Positions 19,808 through 30,235 of a DNA stretch of 64,000 nt are shown here, one piece after another. The stretch spans positions 1-64,000 of IMG/VR virus record IMGVR_UViG_3300045125_000058; one strand, given 5' to 3'. Both the position numbers and the translations under genes were made by a program. This DNA is from a virus. Numbering within the stretch: the stretch's first letter is position 1; every line of letters begins with the position of its first letter. The notes under the pieces were generated by a model. The model saw only the letters and a program-made list of their open reading frames with translations. It was not told the origin of the DNA and searched no databases.

Positions 19808-21031
19808 ATGAATATGCACAAGTTGACTTTGAGTATGATCGTAAAGGACGAAGCTTCAATTATTGAACGTTGCTTGGCTTCATGCGCACCCTTCATTGAT
19901 TACTATGTAATCTGTGATACCGGATCAACGGATAACACCAAAGAAATCATCAAGAAGTTTTTTGATGAAAAAGGTATTCCCGGAGAGATTCATGACCATG
20001 AATGGTCAGACTTCGGAACCAATCGCTCAAAGGCACTTGAACTTTGCATGGGCAAGACAAAATGGGCTTTGATGATTGATGCAGATGATTTTATTACAGG
20101 CACACTCCCTGTTGATAAATTTGATGACAATCTTGATGGATATGTTGTTCAAATCAAACGTGGTGAATTTAAATGGCTTCGTGCACAAATTTTTAATTTA
20201 GCAAAGAAAAAGTGGTGGTATGAAGAACCATTGCATGAATACGCCATTTGTGAACAACCAATGAATATTGGTAAACTTGAAGGTGATTATGCATGGGAAG
20301 TCAGAACTGAAGGTTGTCGTTCACGTTCTGTCGCAAATGATATTGAAAAATACACCAAAGACTATCATATTCTGAAAGGTTATTTGGATAAGGATCCAAA
20401 ACAGCCACGCAAACAGTTTTATGCTGCTCAATCTGCTTTTGATGCAAGAATGTTTGAAATTGCAGAACAAGAATATATCAAAAGAATCGAACAGGGTGGA
20501 TGGCATGAAGAAGTCTTTTTCTCTTGGATGCGCGTTGGTATGTGCAGAGAATTTCAAGGAAAGCCTGTTGAACAAATCGCAGATGCATTTATGATGGCAT
20601 TTGAAACGGCACCCAATCGTGTAGAACCTCTATACCATCTTTCTTGCATTTATAGAAAATATAATCGTCCCAAAAATGCTTTCTTAATTTCTCATTTAGG
20701 TGCTCATATTCCCGTCCCACAAAATGATATTTTGTTCGTTGACAATGCAAATTATCTGTGGGGAATTTTTGATGAGATAGCAACCACTGCTTTCTATGCA
20801 GGAATGCCTCAACTGGGAATGCAATGCTGTCAAAAACTTTTAAATGAACCTTATTTGCCAGCAGAGCATCGGGAAAGAGTTCAAAATAACATGAACATCT
20901 ATATGCAGGCATTTAAACAATTTCAGATGAAAGTAGAACAACAGCAAAAAGAGTTAACTGAAAAAGTTGCAAAAGAGTCTAATAAAACTACTTTAAAGGT
21001 TAATCCAAAGGCTGCAACTGTTAAATTATAA
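19808..21031 (+). CDS. GT2 glycosyltransferase with TPR-like tail
   Basis: Intact 407 residues. LSMIVKDEASIIERCLASC and YYVICDTGSTDNTKE are the GT2 nucleotide-sugar motifs; ALMIDADDFITG carries DxD. KWWYEEPLHEYAI follows as in TPR-containing GT2 enzymes, and residues about 190-340 look like helical repeats (FYAAQSAFDARMFEIAEQEY, PLYHLSCIYRKYN). The C-terminus is Gln/Lys-rich. It lies apart from the main glycan module, directly before fibre genes, so a virion or host-surface sugar target is possible. Confidence 0.85.
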   Translation: MNMHKLTLSMIVKDEASIIERCLASCAPFIDYYVICDTGSTDNTKEIIKKFFDEKGIPGEIHDHEWSDFGTNRSKALELCMGKTKWALMIDADDFITGTLPVDKFDDNLDGYVVQIKRGEFKWLRAQIFNLAKKKWWYEEPLHEYAICEQPMNIGKLEGDYAWEVRTEGCRSRSVANDIEKYTKDYHILKGYLDKDPKQPRKQFYAAQSAFDARMFEIAEQEYIKRIEQGGWHEEVFFSWMRVGMCREFQGKPVEQIADAFMMAFETAPNRVEPLYHLSCIYRKYNRPKNAFLISHLGAHIPVPQNDILFVDNANYLWGIFDEIATTAFYAGMPQLGMQCCQKLLNEPYLPAEHRERVQNNMNIYMQAFKQFQMKVEQQQKELTEKVAKESNKTTLKVNPKAATVKL

Positions 21032-21043
21032 GTTTTTGTCTGA

Positions 21044-21050
21044 CTAAATA
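21044..21050 (+). promoter_or_regulatory. Late promoter CTAAATA
   Basis: Seven nt before the ATG at 21058; opens the fibre region. AAGGA between them can serve as a ribosome site. Confidence 0.65.
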
Positions 21051-21057
21051 ATAAGGA

Positions 21058-21450
21058 ATGGTAGAACCTTACGATTTAAATGCTATCATAGGCGATACGC
21101 TTCGCTGGAGTGCTTCCTTTACAAATTCTGCGGGAAACAGTTATAATTTAACTGGATCCACTCTAAGTCTAGAAATTCGTAATGGATACAATCCAAGTAA
21201 ACTTTTTGTAACATACACATTTGGTGTTACTTCTGGTTCTACTTTATCACAAGCCAATGGCATTCTGGGTGGAATTTCAACAACTGCTTCTGGTGGTGTG
21301 GCCAATATCTGCATTGGTTCAACATATACAAGTAAATTTCCACCATATACAAACGTTTTTTATGATTTACAAGCAAAGAATGTATCAAATGGAGATACAA
21401 TAACTCTTGCCCGTGGTGCAATAAAACCCATACCTAATGTAACTACTTAA
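21058..21450 (+). CDS. Small virion/fibre protein, BppU-like
   Basis: Intact 130 residues. AIIGDTLRWSASFTNSAGN and GSTLSLEIRNGYNPSKL give the beta-sandwich pattern of BppU-like N-terminal domains in phage baseplate/fibre proteins. Low charge, Ser/Thr/Gly-rich, no signal peptide. First gene of the late fibre operon. The function is inferred from composition and position. Confidence 0.55.
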   Translation: MVEPYDLNAIIGDTLRWSASFTNSAGNSYNLTGSTLSLEIRNGYNPSKLFVTYTFGVTSGSTLSQANGILGGISTTASGGVANICIGSTYTSKFPPYTNVFYDLQAKNVSNGDTITLARGAIKPIPNVTT

Positions 21451-21451
21451 A

Positions 21452-23452
21452 ATGTTCTTCGGAAAGAACAAAACATCCTTAAGACTTTCAAGACCACACC
21501 CAATACTTGTGGAAGGTTGTGAATATCATGTTATCGATTCTTCACGAAATCCCACCAAAGTAACTGTCGGTGTCGGTATTACTAAAAGTATTTTTGAGAG
21601 ATAAAGATGGTCAAGAATTTGTTGTAGAAGGAAATTCTTCAAAAATTAAAGAACTTTTAATTCCTGTATATGTTTTTGAAAATGTTGAAGGACCTTCGTT
21701 TCGTTTAAAACTGCCTGTTGGATCTCTGCAAAAGAATACCCTTTTAAAGGAGACCAATTCAGTACACCCAGATGAAAAAATTTATTTGGGACACGGGGTA
21801 TCAGAGAGATATTTTATTCAATCTAAGACAAATAAGATAATAAAATTTATTGGTAATCCATCTCAAATTAAAAATATTGTTGAAGAGGTTGTAGAAACAC
21901 CAAAAAATATTTCTCAACCAGTTAGTCCACCACCAGTTCAACTAATTGAAAAAACAATTGTAAGAGAAATAGTTCCGCAATTTGGTGCTCAGGGTGTTCA
22001 AGGAGAACTTGGTCCTGTTGGACCAAGAGGCGAAAGAGGTCCTGCGGGCCCACAAGGTCCTGTTGGCCCTAGAGGTCCGATTGGTCCAAATGGAGAAATG
22101 GGCCCACAAGGTCCTGTTGGACCACAGGGAGAAAAGGGAGATCAGGGAGAAGAAGGACCAGTTGGTGCTATTGGTCCCCGTGGTTTAAAAGGCTCACAGG
22201 GACCAAAAGGTGATCGCGGAGAAAAAGGTGATCGTGGTGATATTGGTACTCAAGGGCCTATAGGACCACAAGGACCAAAGGGTGATAAAGGAGATAAGGG
22301 AGATCGTGGAGATCGTGGACCTATTGGACAGCAAGGACCAATAGGTCCAAAGGGACCACAGGGTCCTGCTGGATTACAGGGTCCCATTGGTGCAAAGGTG
22401 ATCCGGGAATTGTAGAAGCACAATTTCCACTAATATTAGAAGATGGGGTTCTTTCATTCAATTCAGAACATGTGTCTTCTATTCTTGATAAATTAAAAAA
22501 TGATGATGTTCAAAAAGCAATTAATCAAATTGCTTTGGCAACTCCCGGTGGAGGAGGGGCGGTTGATGTTGCACTAAATGGTGACAAAATAATTCGTTCA
22601 GTTGATACGATGAATTTTATTGGTTCTGGAATAACAATAACCAGAAGAAGAAAAAATGTAGATATTGATTTGAGTGGATTATGTGGGGGTGGAGGTCCAG
22701 TAGGTTCTTGTGCGGGTGTTCAAAAAATTATTGCTGGTTCTGGTATTAAAATATCTCCTTCCGGTGGCACTGGCAATGTTACGATAACAACAGCAGCCAC
22801 TGTAAAAGGAGCACAATATTCAGTTCAATTTACATCAACAACTGACAATCAAGATTTACAAGCATTATCAAGTTTTAGACTAACTGATACTACACTTGAT
22901 TTATTGGTTCCACAAGGTTTAATTCTTTCAAATACTGGTTATATAGAATTTACAGACGGAACTACATTAGGATCTCGTCCTAATATTTTTATAGAAGGTG
23001 CAACAACTCCAAATGTATCAGTGACTTTGGCTGGCGATAGGTGGTTTAACACTACTCAAGGTAAATTATATACAGCCATCACAGATCCAGGAAGTACATA
23101 TCCCATATGGGTTGAATTTGGTATAGGTGTTGGTGCTGGTGTTACTTCATCAGGAACAATTTCTACTTGTGTAAATGTTACAGGTGCAACCTATTCTGCA
23201 AATCAGTATGATTATTATATTGGTGTGAGTTACGCTGGTTCAGTTACAATAACCTTACCATCTAATCCCGAAACAGGTAGAGAGATGGTCGTAAAGGATG
23301 AATCTGGTAGAGCAGGAGATGGAGTAACAAGACAAATAACGATTATTGGGGCAACAACTTCCCAAAAAATTGACAATCAAGATTCTGCAATACTTAATAT
23401 AAACAATGGGGGCTTGCATTTCATTTATAGAAATGGATGGAGAATAATATGA
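21452..23452 (+). CDS. Collagen-like fibre protein 1
   Basis: About 667 residues after correcting indels near 21570 and 22395. N-terminus [19 protein letters not shown] and a [19 protein letters not shown] domain. Residues about 170-315 are collagen-like G-X-Y repeats rich in GPxGEKGDxG and GDRGDRGP (about 21990-22400). The C-terminal half is beta-rich ([37 protein letters not shown]) like phage fibre tips. Trimeric collagen-like shafts are common in phage fibres. Charged triplets (EKGD) distinguish it from fibre 2. Confidence 0.82.
22000..22400 (+). repeat. Collagen-like G-X-Y coding repeat (charged type)
   Basis: Nine-base periodic Gly codon pattern encoding G-P-x/G-D-K triplets within fibre protein 1. 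Confidence 0.85.
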
Positions 23453-24682
23453 GCTCATCTTTTTAACAACCAAACAGGATTTATTCCAACAGCAAAAGAT
23501 TCTTTTGCGAGATTACGCACATCGGACCCGTTTACTCTTTTTGACTCCTCTCACCGTTATCGTGATAATGGGCTATGGTCTACCGGAGCAACTGGTGGGG
23601 CTACTGCGGCTTTTAATGCAAACGGTGGATTCATGGAGCTGAGTGTAGGAACTGCAGCTGGTAGCGAACTAATAAGAGAAACTGAAAGAGTATTCCCATA
23701 TCAACCCGGCAAATCGTTGTTAAACATTAATACGTTCACAATGAATCCATCAAAGTCTGGTTTACGTCAGAGAGTGGGATATTTTGGTGCAAATAATGGA
23801 TTGTTTGTTGAACTGGAAGGCGCAACGCTTTCTTTTGTAAAACGCAGCAGAGTAAGCGGATCTATTGTTGAAACCAAAGTAACTCAAGGTAATTGGAATA
23901 TAGATCCCCTAGATGGAAATGGGCCGTCTGGGATTTCACTGGATATCAGTAAAAGTCAAATTTGGTGGACAGATATCGAATGGCTTGGAGCAGGGACTGC
24001 CAGACTTGGATTTATTATCGACGGCAATCTTATTCATTGCCATTCTTTTCAGCACGCCAATGGAATAACCGGAACTTATTTTACAACAGCAACACTTCCA
24101 ATAAGATATGAAATAACAAATACAACAGCACAAGCATCTGGCAGTACAATGTATCAAATATGTTCTACCGTTCTTTCTGAAGGCGGTTATGAACTAAATG
24201 GCACACAACAATCAATTTCAACGCCCTTTTCCGCTGAATACAATTTGCCTGTTGCCGATACCTACTATCCTGTTGCTGCTCTTCGATTAAAAACTGACAA
24301 TCTTGATGCTTGTGTTATCTTCAGTGCATTGAGCATCATACCTTCAACTTCTGGAGAAAACTATAATTACCGAATTATTAATGGCTCTGGTGTGGGTGTC
24401 AGTGGAGGTTCATGGATTTCTGCTGGGGCTAACAGTTCAGTAGAATATAATCTTACTGGAACTTCCATAACAGGAACTGGAAAAATTTTGGCAAGTGGAT
24501 ATTTTAGTTCCAAGACAAATATTGGTGGTGTTATAAATTTGGACAAATCACAAGTTTTAAATACACAACTTTCAAGAAATACATTGACCAATACTCCACA
24601 TCAGTTGATTTTAGCGATTACCGCATCACAAAATAATAGCAAAGTATTTGCATCCGTAGACTGGGAAGAGATAAGCAGATAA
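23449..24682 (+). CDS. Virion structural protein, phage fibre-associated
   Basis: Starts MSSSF at the ATG overlapping the previous stop; an extra T at about 23463 shifts into NNQTGFIPTAKDSFARLRTS and then FTLFDSSHRY, a motif common at the N-terminus of T4-like and cyanophage virion proteins of the ESFGRLRxSxPxTLFDSxxRY type. About 411 residues, with GLRQRVGYFGANNGLFVELE and FIIDGNLIHCHSFQHAN, all consistent with a beta-rich capsid or tail decoration protein. Exact location on the virion is unknown. Confidence 0.72.
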
Positions 24683-24731
24683 AATATGGTTTTAAGATTA
24701 GTACAAGCAGACTTCTCATGGTTTGAAATCA

Positions 24732-24739
24732 TATAAATA
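24732..24739 (+). promoter_or_regulatory. Late promoter TATAAATA
   Basis: Perfect late box 9 nt before the ATG of collagen-like fibre 2. Confidence 0.78.
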
Positions 24740-24748
24740 TTTTTATAA

Positions 24749-26281
24749 ATGCCCATTGACTTTCCAAGTTCCCCTGCAACTGGTGTAACATATACATTTA
24801 ATTCCATAACATGGCAATTTGATGGGCTTGCTTGGAATAAGATAGTAAGTGGTGGAAGTGGTGGAATTGGACCACAAGGGAACACAGGAGCCACTGGTGC
24901 TACTGGTCCCCAAGGCATCCAAGGCATTCAGGGAAACACAGGAGCCACTGGTGCCACTGGTCCCACTGGAGCCACTGGTGCCACTGGTCCTCAAGGCATT
25001 CAGGGAAACACAGGAGCCACTGGATCTACTGGTCCCCAAGGCATTCAGGGTCCCACTGGTGCCACTGGTCCCCAAGGCATCCAAGGCATTCAGGGAAACA
25101 CAGGAGCCACTGGTGCCACTGGTGCCACTGGTGCCACTGGTCCCCAAGGCATTCAGGGTCCCACTGGAGCCACTGGTCCCCAAGGCATCCAAGGCATTCA
25201 GGGTCCCACTGGAGCCACTGGTGCCACTGGTCCTCAAGGCATTCAGGGAAACACAGGAGCCACTGGATCTACTGGTCCCCAAGGCATTCACAGGAGAGTC
25301 CCACTGGTGCCACTGGTCCCCAAGGCATCCAAGGCATTCAGGGAAACACAGGAGCCACTGGATGCCACTGGTCCTCAAGGCATTCAGGGAAACACAGGAG
25401 CCACTGGATCTACTGGTCCCCAAGGCATTCAGGGTCCCACTGGAGCCACTGGTCCCCAAGGCATCCAAGGCATTCAGGGAAACACAGGAGCCACTGGTGC
25501 CACTGGTCCTCAAGGCATTCAGGGAAACACAGGAGCCACTGGATCTACTGGTCCCCAAGGCATTCAGGGTCCCACTGGTGCCACTGGTCCCCAAGGCATC
25601 CAAGGCATTCAGGGAAACACAGGAGCCACTGGTGCCACTGGTCCCACTGGAGCCACTGGTGCCACTGGTCCTCAAGGCATTCAGGGAAACACAGGAGCCA
25701 CTGGATCTACTGGTCCCCAAGGCATTCAGGGTCCCACTGGTGCCACTGGTCCCCAAGGCATCCAAGGCATTCAGGGAAACACAGGAGCCACTGGATCTAC
25801 TGGTCCCCAAGGCATCCAAGGCATTCAGGGAAACACAGGAGCCACTGGATCTACTGGTCCCCAAGGCATTCAGGGAAACACAGGAGCCACAGGAGCAACT
25901 GGTCCACAAGGAAATACGGGTGCAACTGGTCCTGTTGGTAATTATGTAATATCTCTCAATGGTCTAACTGGAGGTGTTACATTATATGCTGGTTCTAATA
26001 TTACGCTAACTGTAGCAACAGCAGGAATAACGATTGCTTCAACCGCTTCTGGATCAGGCACACCTGCTGGAGTTACTGGTTCAGTTCAATTTAATACTGG
26101 AACAGCATTTGGTGGTTCTACAGGTTTTATTTGGGATAACACAAATCGAAGACTCGGAATTGGATTAACTGCACCATCAATAGCACTTGATGTAATTGGC
26201 GATGGTGAATTTACTGGAGATGTCTATGTTACCACTAATTTTATCAAGGTAACAAACAACGCTAGACATTGGTTCTTATGA
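24749..26281 (+). CDS. Collagen-like fibre protein 2
   Basis: 510 residues. N-terminal [17 protein letters not shown] with [11 protein letters not shown] is a short attachment module seen again at 28660. Residues about 40-400 are G-X-Y triplets built almost only from [16 protein letters not shown]-type units. A foreign stretch in the array (about 25290-25355) reads [13 protein letters not shown] and returns to frame after a second indel. The C-terminal part ([38 protein letters not shown]) resembles neck and tip segments of phage fibres. Stop overlaps the next start as ATGA. Confidence 0.85.
   Translation: MPIDFPSSPATGVTYTFNSITWQFDGLAWNKIVSGGSGGIGPQGNTGATGATGPQGIQGIQGNTGATGATGPTGATGATGPQGIQGNTGATGSTGPQGIQGPTGATGPQGIQGIQGNTGATGATGATGATGPQGIQGPTGATGPQGIQGIQGPTGATGATGPQGIQGNTGATGSTGPQGIHRRVPLVPLVPKASKAFRETQEPLDATGPQGIQGNTGATGSTGPQGIQGPTGATGPQGIQGIQGNTGATGATGPQGIQGNTGATGSTGPQGIQGPTGATGPQGIQGIQGNTGATGATGPTGATGATGPQGIQGNTGATGSTGPQGIQGPTGATGPQGIQGIQGNTGATGSTGPQGIQGIQGNTGATGSTGPQGIQGNTGATGATGPQGNTGATGPVGNYVISLNGLTGGVTLYAGSNITLTVATAGITIASTASGSGTPAGVTGSVQFNTGTAFGGSTGFIWDNTNRRLGIGLTAPSIALDVIGDGEFTGDVYVTTNFIKVTNNARHWFL
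24871..25935 (+). repeat. Nearly identical collagen-like tandem array
   Basis: Over 1 kb of 9-bp-periodic repeats made of a few recurrent blocks (GGAAACACAGGAGCCACTGG, GGTCCCCAAGGCATTCAGGG). Near-identity at DNA level suggests recent expansion and makes assembly length uncertain. Confidence 0.92.
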
Positions 26282-28069
26282 AATTTTCAAAAAGCAGAAG
26301 TAACAATGGATATATTGGTTTAGATTATAGAACACCTTGGGGTGAAGGAAGACTTTCTCCAAGTAAACATTATCAATCGGTAATGGATCCGTATAAAATA
26401 AATCCAGAAGAAGGATCACAATATACACCCCCCGTTGAATGGAGATCTCTGCCTACTATAGTGGCAGGAAATCAAAGATTTGCTGGAGTTTATGCAGTAT
26501 ATAATGATACTAATCTAGCATCTCTGAATGCAACCGTTTCTTCGGGAAATTACATAGTAGATTGGGGTGACGGTACAACTGGATCGTTTGCTTCAAACAC
26601 ACAAGCAAACAAAATTTATACACCAGCAATATATGCTGGATTAACATCCGATGTGTTTAGAAATTATAAAACTGTGGTTATTACAGTTACTCCCGCAACA
26701 GCAAATCTGACATCTGTCAGCTTTAAACACAAATTACAATCAGTTAGTAACTGGAAGAAGTTTACCTTCAAATAGATCTAGACCATGGTTAAACATTAGA
26801 GTTGCTGGTGCAAACATAACCTCCATGAATTACCAATATTGTTATGATTTGGAGCAAATAGAATTTGTTGGCACGAATAGCATGACTTCTGGTTACGCTC
26901 ATTTTAATGATTTGAGATCACTGCGAAGAATTGTCAGTTATTATACTGGAAGAATGAATAGATTTGATTTGTGTTTTAACGGAACTTATAATCTGAGAAC
27001 AATTCCACAGTTTGATTTATCTGGTCTTTCGGGAAGTGCATTTGGAATGAATCAAATGTTTTATGGAGCGTTTGGACTACAATACATTCCGTGGATGGAT
27101 ACTTCAAGAGTAACTAGTTTTAATCAAGTTTTTTATCAATGTGTGTCATTAAGAACTATTCCACCATTAGATTTATCTAATTCTACAGATTGTTCAGGAA
27201 TGTTTGTTACCTGTAATGCTTTGGAATACGTTCCATATTTGAATACAAGAAATTGTACAAATTTTTCAAATATGTTTCAGTCCTGCGTATCATTGCGTAC
27301 TGCACCAAAATTAAATACATCAAATGGAACAAATTTTAATAGAATGTTTTATGATGCAAATTTTTCCAGAGTGTCCACAATATGATTTTTCTAAAGGTAC
27401 AAATTTTAACGAAACATTTTATAGAATAGAAAATTTAAATAAAGTTCCACCACTAGACGTTTCTTCCGGAATAACTTTTAGTTCAATGTTTATTGCTTGT
27501 CCAGCATTAACTAGTATAGATTTAACAGGTCTTACTGGTGCTTCTTCTACAGCAAATGGACGATCATTTGATTATATGTTCCAAGCATGTTCATCCTTGA
27601 GAATTATAAAAGGTTTATGTCTTGCAAATGCAATAAATTTACAGCAATGCTTTAATAGCACAGCGTTAGATTATATTCCTGCTGACCTTCCAGCGGGAAT
27701 GACAACTGGACTTCCTTCATCAGCATTTTCTACCGTGTTTGCATTTATGAACTATTTAAAAACTATTGGTAATTTTAATATGAGTGGTTTTACAGGAGCT
27801 ACTTATGCTCACAATGTATTCAGGACTTTTCTCTTGGCTGCAATAGTTTAATGAGTATGGGATTAACAGGATTGCAACATAATTTTAGCATATCAAGTTC
27901 TCAATTTGGTGGAACTGCTTTAAATGATCTATATACCAGTTTAGCAGTTGTGGGTGCATCTGGTGCTGGTGCAAAAACAGTTACAGTAACTGGAAACTGG
28001 GGAGCAACAGCAGCATATGGGCATAACCCAGTAATTGCAATAGCAAAGGGTTGGAGTGTAGCAAACTAA
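26278..28069 (+). CDS. DUF285-type repeat adhesin/fibre protein
   Basis: About 597 residues from [20 protein letters not shown], with indels near 26745, 27355 and 27825. A PKD-like segment ([13 protein letters not shown]) precedes about 8-9 repeats of about 24 residues such as [40 protein letters not shown] and [20 protein letters not shown]. These have the F-x-x-C/A...L-x-x-I/V-P-x-(L/F/M)-(D/N) spacing of BspA/DUF285 leucine-rich repeats known from bacterial surface lipoproteins. Ends [15 protein letters not shown] host-recognition role is inferred from repeat type and position. Confidence 0.75.
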
Positions 28070-28072
28070 ATA
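28066..28072 (+). promoter_or_regulatory. Late promoter CTAAATA containing a stop codon
   Basis: Contains the TAA (28067-28069) of the adhesin gene; next ATG is 6 nt downstream. Confidence 0.65.
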
Positions 28073-28078
28073 ATTTAT

Positions 28079-28311
28079 ATGAATACGGATAGAGGACCAG
28101 GATTTTACAAATATGATAGTGAAGAACTACTTTATGCACAAAATTATGTTTTGTCAGGAGATTATAATCTCTATACAGAACAAAAGATACGTATCAATAC
28201 CCAGTTGGAGGATGGTATTGGTTTGATACCGAAGCCGAAGCAAGACAATTTTTTAATCTTCCTCCACTAGAAATAAATGAAAATGGAATTTTAAATACCA
28301 GAAACATATAA
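28079..28311 (+). CDS. Small late protein, tail-fibre accessory
   Basis: About 77 residues: MNTDRGPGFYKYDSEELLYA, then after an apparent indel near 28190 YQYPVGGWYWFDTEAEARQF and ending NENGILNTRNI. The aromatic YPVGGWYWFD segment and size recall short proteins that often follow adhesin genes in phages. No further domain is recognised. TAA at 28309-28311, beyond the next start. Confidence 0.55.
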
Positions 28312-28615
28312 AAGTTTTGGAACAATTTTAGGAACAACAGCAGCAACAACAATTTACTCTGGTGTCACAGGCACAGCAATAGTTAACAGTATAAATTGTA
28401 CAAACGGAAGTACATTGGCTGGTAATCCGGTAACTTTAGAAGTAGTTAAAGGATCCACGGCATATTTAATTTTATATCAAGTACCAATTCCAATTAATAC
28501 TACCTTACAAGGTTTAGATACCTCTATAGTTTTAGAATCTAACAATAGTTTAAGATTGACACCGGGACTTGCATATCCAATGCATGTTTTTGTTTCCGTA
28601 CTTGAAATTACATAA
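28283..28615 (+). CDS. Small virion protein
   Basis: About 110 residues; start ATG 28283 (ME/F-N-IPETYKSFGTILG) with an apparent indel within the first four codons. GTAIVNSINCTNGS, TLEVVKGSTAYLILYQVPIP and the C-terminal VFVSVLEIT give an all-beta pattern shared with small capsid or tail surface proteins of marine phages. The function is inferred from this pattern only. Confidence 0.5.
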
Positions 28616-28645
28616 TTTTGCTAATTTTTATAACCTAAAAATGGT

Positions 28646-28652
28646 CTAAATA
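28646..28652 (+). promoter_or_regulatory. Late promoter CTAAATA
   Basis: Seven nt before the ATG at 28660. Confidence 0.6.
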
Positions 28653-28659
28653 TTAGTAA

Positions 28660-29598
28660 ATGTCCATCAATTTTCCCACAAATCCAATAGTAGGACAACA
28701 ATATTCCTACAACGGAATAACTTGGGAATATACTGGATTTGGTTGGTCTATTGTCCCACCAGGCTCCATCTGGTATATCCAGGAACTATGTAATCTCAGT
28801 TGATGGTGATACTGGGATTGTATTTCTTCCTGCGTGGACAAATACAGATCCGGATATTTCAAATGGAATTGCAAGTGGTATAACATTTACAGTTGGTTCA
28901 AATGCAATTCAGGTTTTAGAACAATTGATATACCCATATCAACCAGTTTCATTTACTGCATTTTCTATTGGTTTGGGAAGTTCTCCTTTTGATCTTGGAA
29001 GAACTTTTGGTGCTGGTACATATACATCTACATGGAGCACATCAGGTCCTGCAGCAAACTGGACAGCAGGTTCTTTGGTCATTAGAAATACCACAAATTC
29101 AACATTGATAATTTCCGGGTTAAATTATAATAGTTCACCACAAGGTATAAGTTTGGGTTTGTGTGGTTATGCTAATTCCAAGTCAACATGTATTTGGAAT
29201 TACAGGTCAACAACTATCAGGAAACGTTGTTTCTAGAAATGATACTTATTCTTGGTTGCATCGAATTCGTTGGGGTAAAAGCGCATCTGCATCTCCAACA
29301 TGCTATTGCAAATTTAACAACTGGTGCTAATAGTAGATTTACAAGTTCAACTACTGCTCTTGGTACTTACACATACACGTTCCCGGCATCTGGCAGTGCA
29401 GAATATTGCTATGTTATTGTTCCAACTGCCCCTGGATCACCGGGAACGTATACGACATGGAAAGATTCCAATAACTTAACATTTACACCAGTTTCTGGAA
29501 CTTTCACCGAAGCAAATTCTTATGGCGTATCAATTTCTTGGACTTGGTATCAAGTAAGTAACCCAACTACCGCAACTTTCTCGGCAACAGCATCATAA
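28660..29598 (+). CDS. Fibre-like virion protein
   Basis: About 312 residues with indels near 28760, 29165-29200 and 29300. N-terminus MSINFPTNPIVGQQYSYNGI and TWEYTGFGWSIV repeats the attachment module of fibre 2 ([17 protein letters not shown]). The body includes VISVDGDTGIVFLPAW and an SSSTTALGTYTYTFPASGS-like tip of Ig-like character. The shared N-terminus suggests both dock at the same virion site. Confidence 0.6.
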
Positions 29599-29599
29599 T

Positions 29600-30235
29600 A
29601 TGGCAATTACAGGATATATTTCAGTTGGTTTACCAATAGGACCTGGTTCGGTAAACGATCCATATTATGTAACTGATCCAAAATTTGGTCTTGGTGGACT
29701 TAGAACTGTAACTGATATTACAGAAAGAAATTCTATAATCAGCCAGCGTCGTGAAGTTGGTATGATGGTTTATGTTCAAGGTGATAACAAATATTATTAT
29801 TTGTCTGGTGGAACAGGAAATTCTTATTGGATAGAATTTACTGGAGGAAGTGGAGGAGGGGGAACAGGTGCTGTAAGTTCTATAATAGGCACCACAAATG
29901 AAATAGAAGTAAGTTCTCCTACAGGAAATGTCACAATTGGCCTTCCAAATGATGTAAAAATTGCATCAACTCTTAACATTGGTGGAATAACTATTGGAGT
30001 AACAGGTGGAAATTCTTTAGTAATTTACGGTGGATTGGACATAATTGGTAATATAAATACTTCAGGTACACTAATTGTAGATGGTTTAATAATAACTAAA
30101 ACAGCATTTCAGGGATTTACAGGAAACGATATATCAGAACCAATTGAAAATGTAACCCTTGATGGGGAGAATTTTAAGGAACAATTATGGCAACAATTAA
30201 ATTTAGAAGAGGATCAGGACAACCAACAGGTTTAA
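29600..30235 (+). CDS. Fibre/collar structural protein
   Basis: 211 residues in the open frame: MAITGYISVGLPIGPGSVND, ITERNSIISQRREVGMMVYV, then a Gly-rich hinge and beta-rich ASTLNIGGITIGVTGGN. The last 48 nt overlap the next gene; an indel near 30165 would instead end it at a TAA just before the AAGGA ribosome site of the next gene, which I think more likely. It resembles proteins that link fibres to the baseplate. Confidence 0.6.
   Translation: MAITGYISVGLPIGPGSVNDPYYVTDPKFGLGGLRTVTDITERNSIISQRREVGMMVYVQGDNKYYYLSGGTGNSYWIEFTGGSGGGGTGAVSSIIGTTNEIEVSSPTGNVTIGLPNDVKIASTLNIGGITIGVTGGNSLVIYGGLDIIGNINTSGTLIVDGLIITKTAFQGFTGNDISEPIENVTLDGENFKEQLWQQLNLEEDQDNQQV

Noticed and set aside
24743-25909. 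Long antisense open frame opposite the collagen array
   Set aside because: It is the mirror of the low-complexity repeat, with no ribosome site or sensible composition.
24871-25935. Direct repeats resembling a CRISPR array
   Set aside because: Period is 9 bp multiples encoding G-X-Y, there are no unique spacers and no cas genes.
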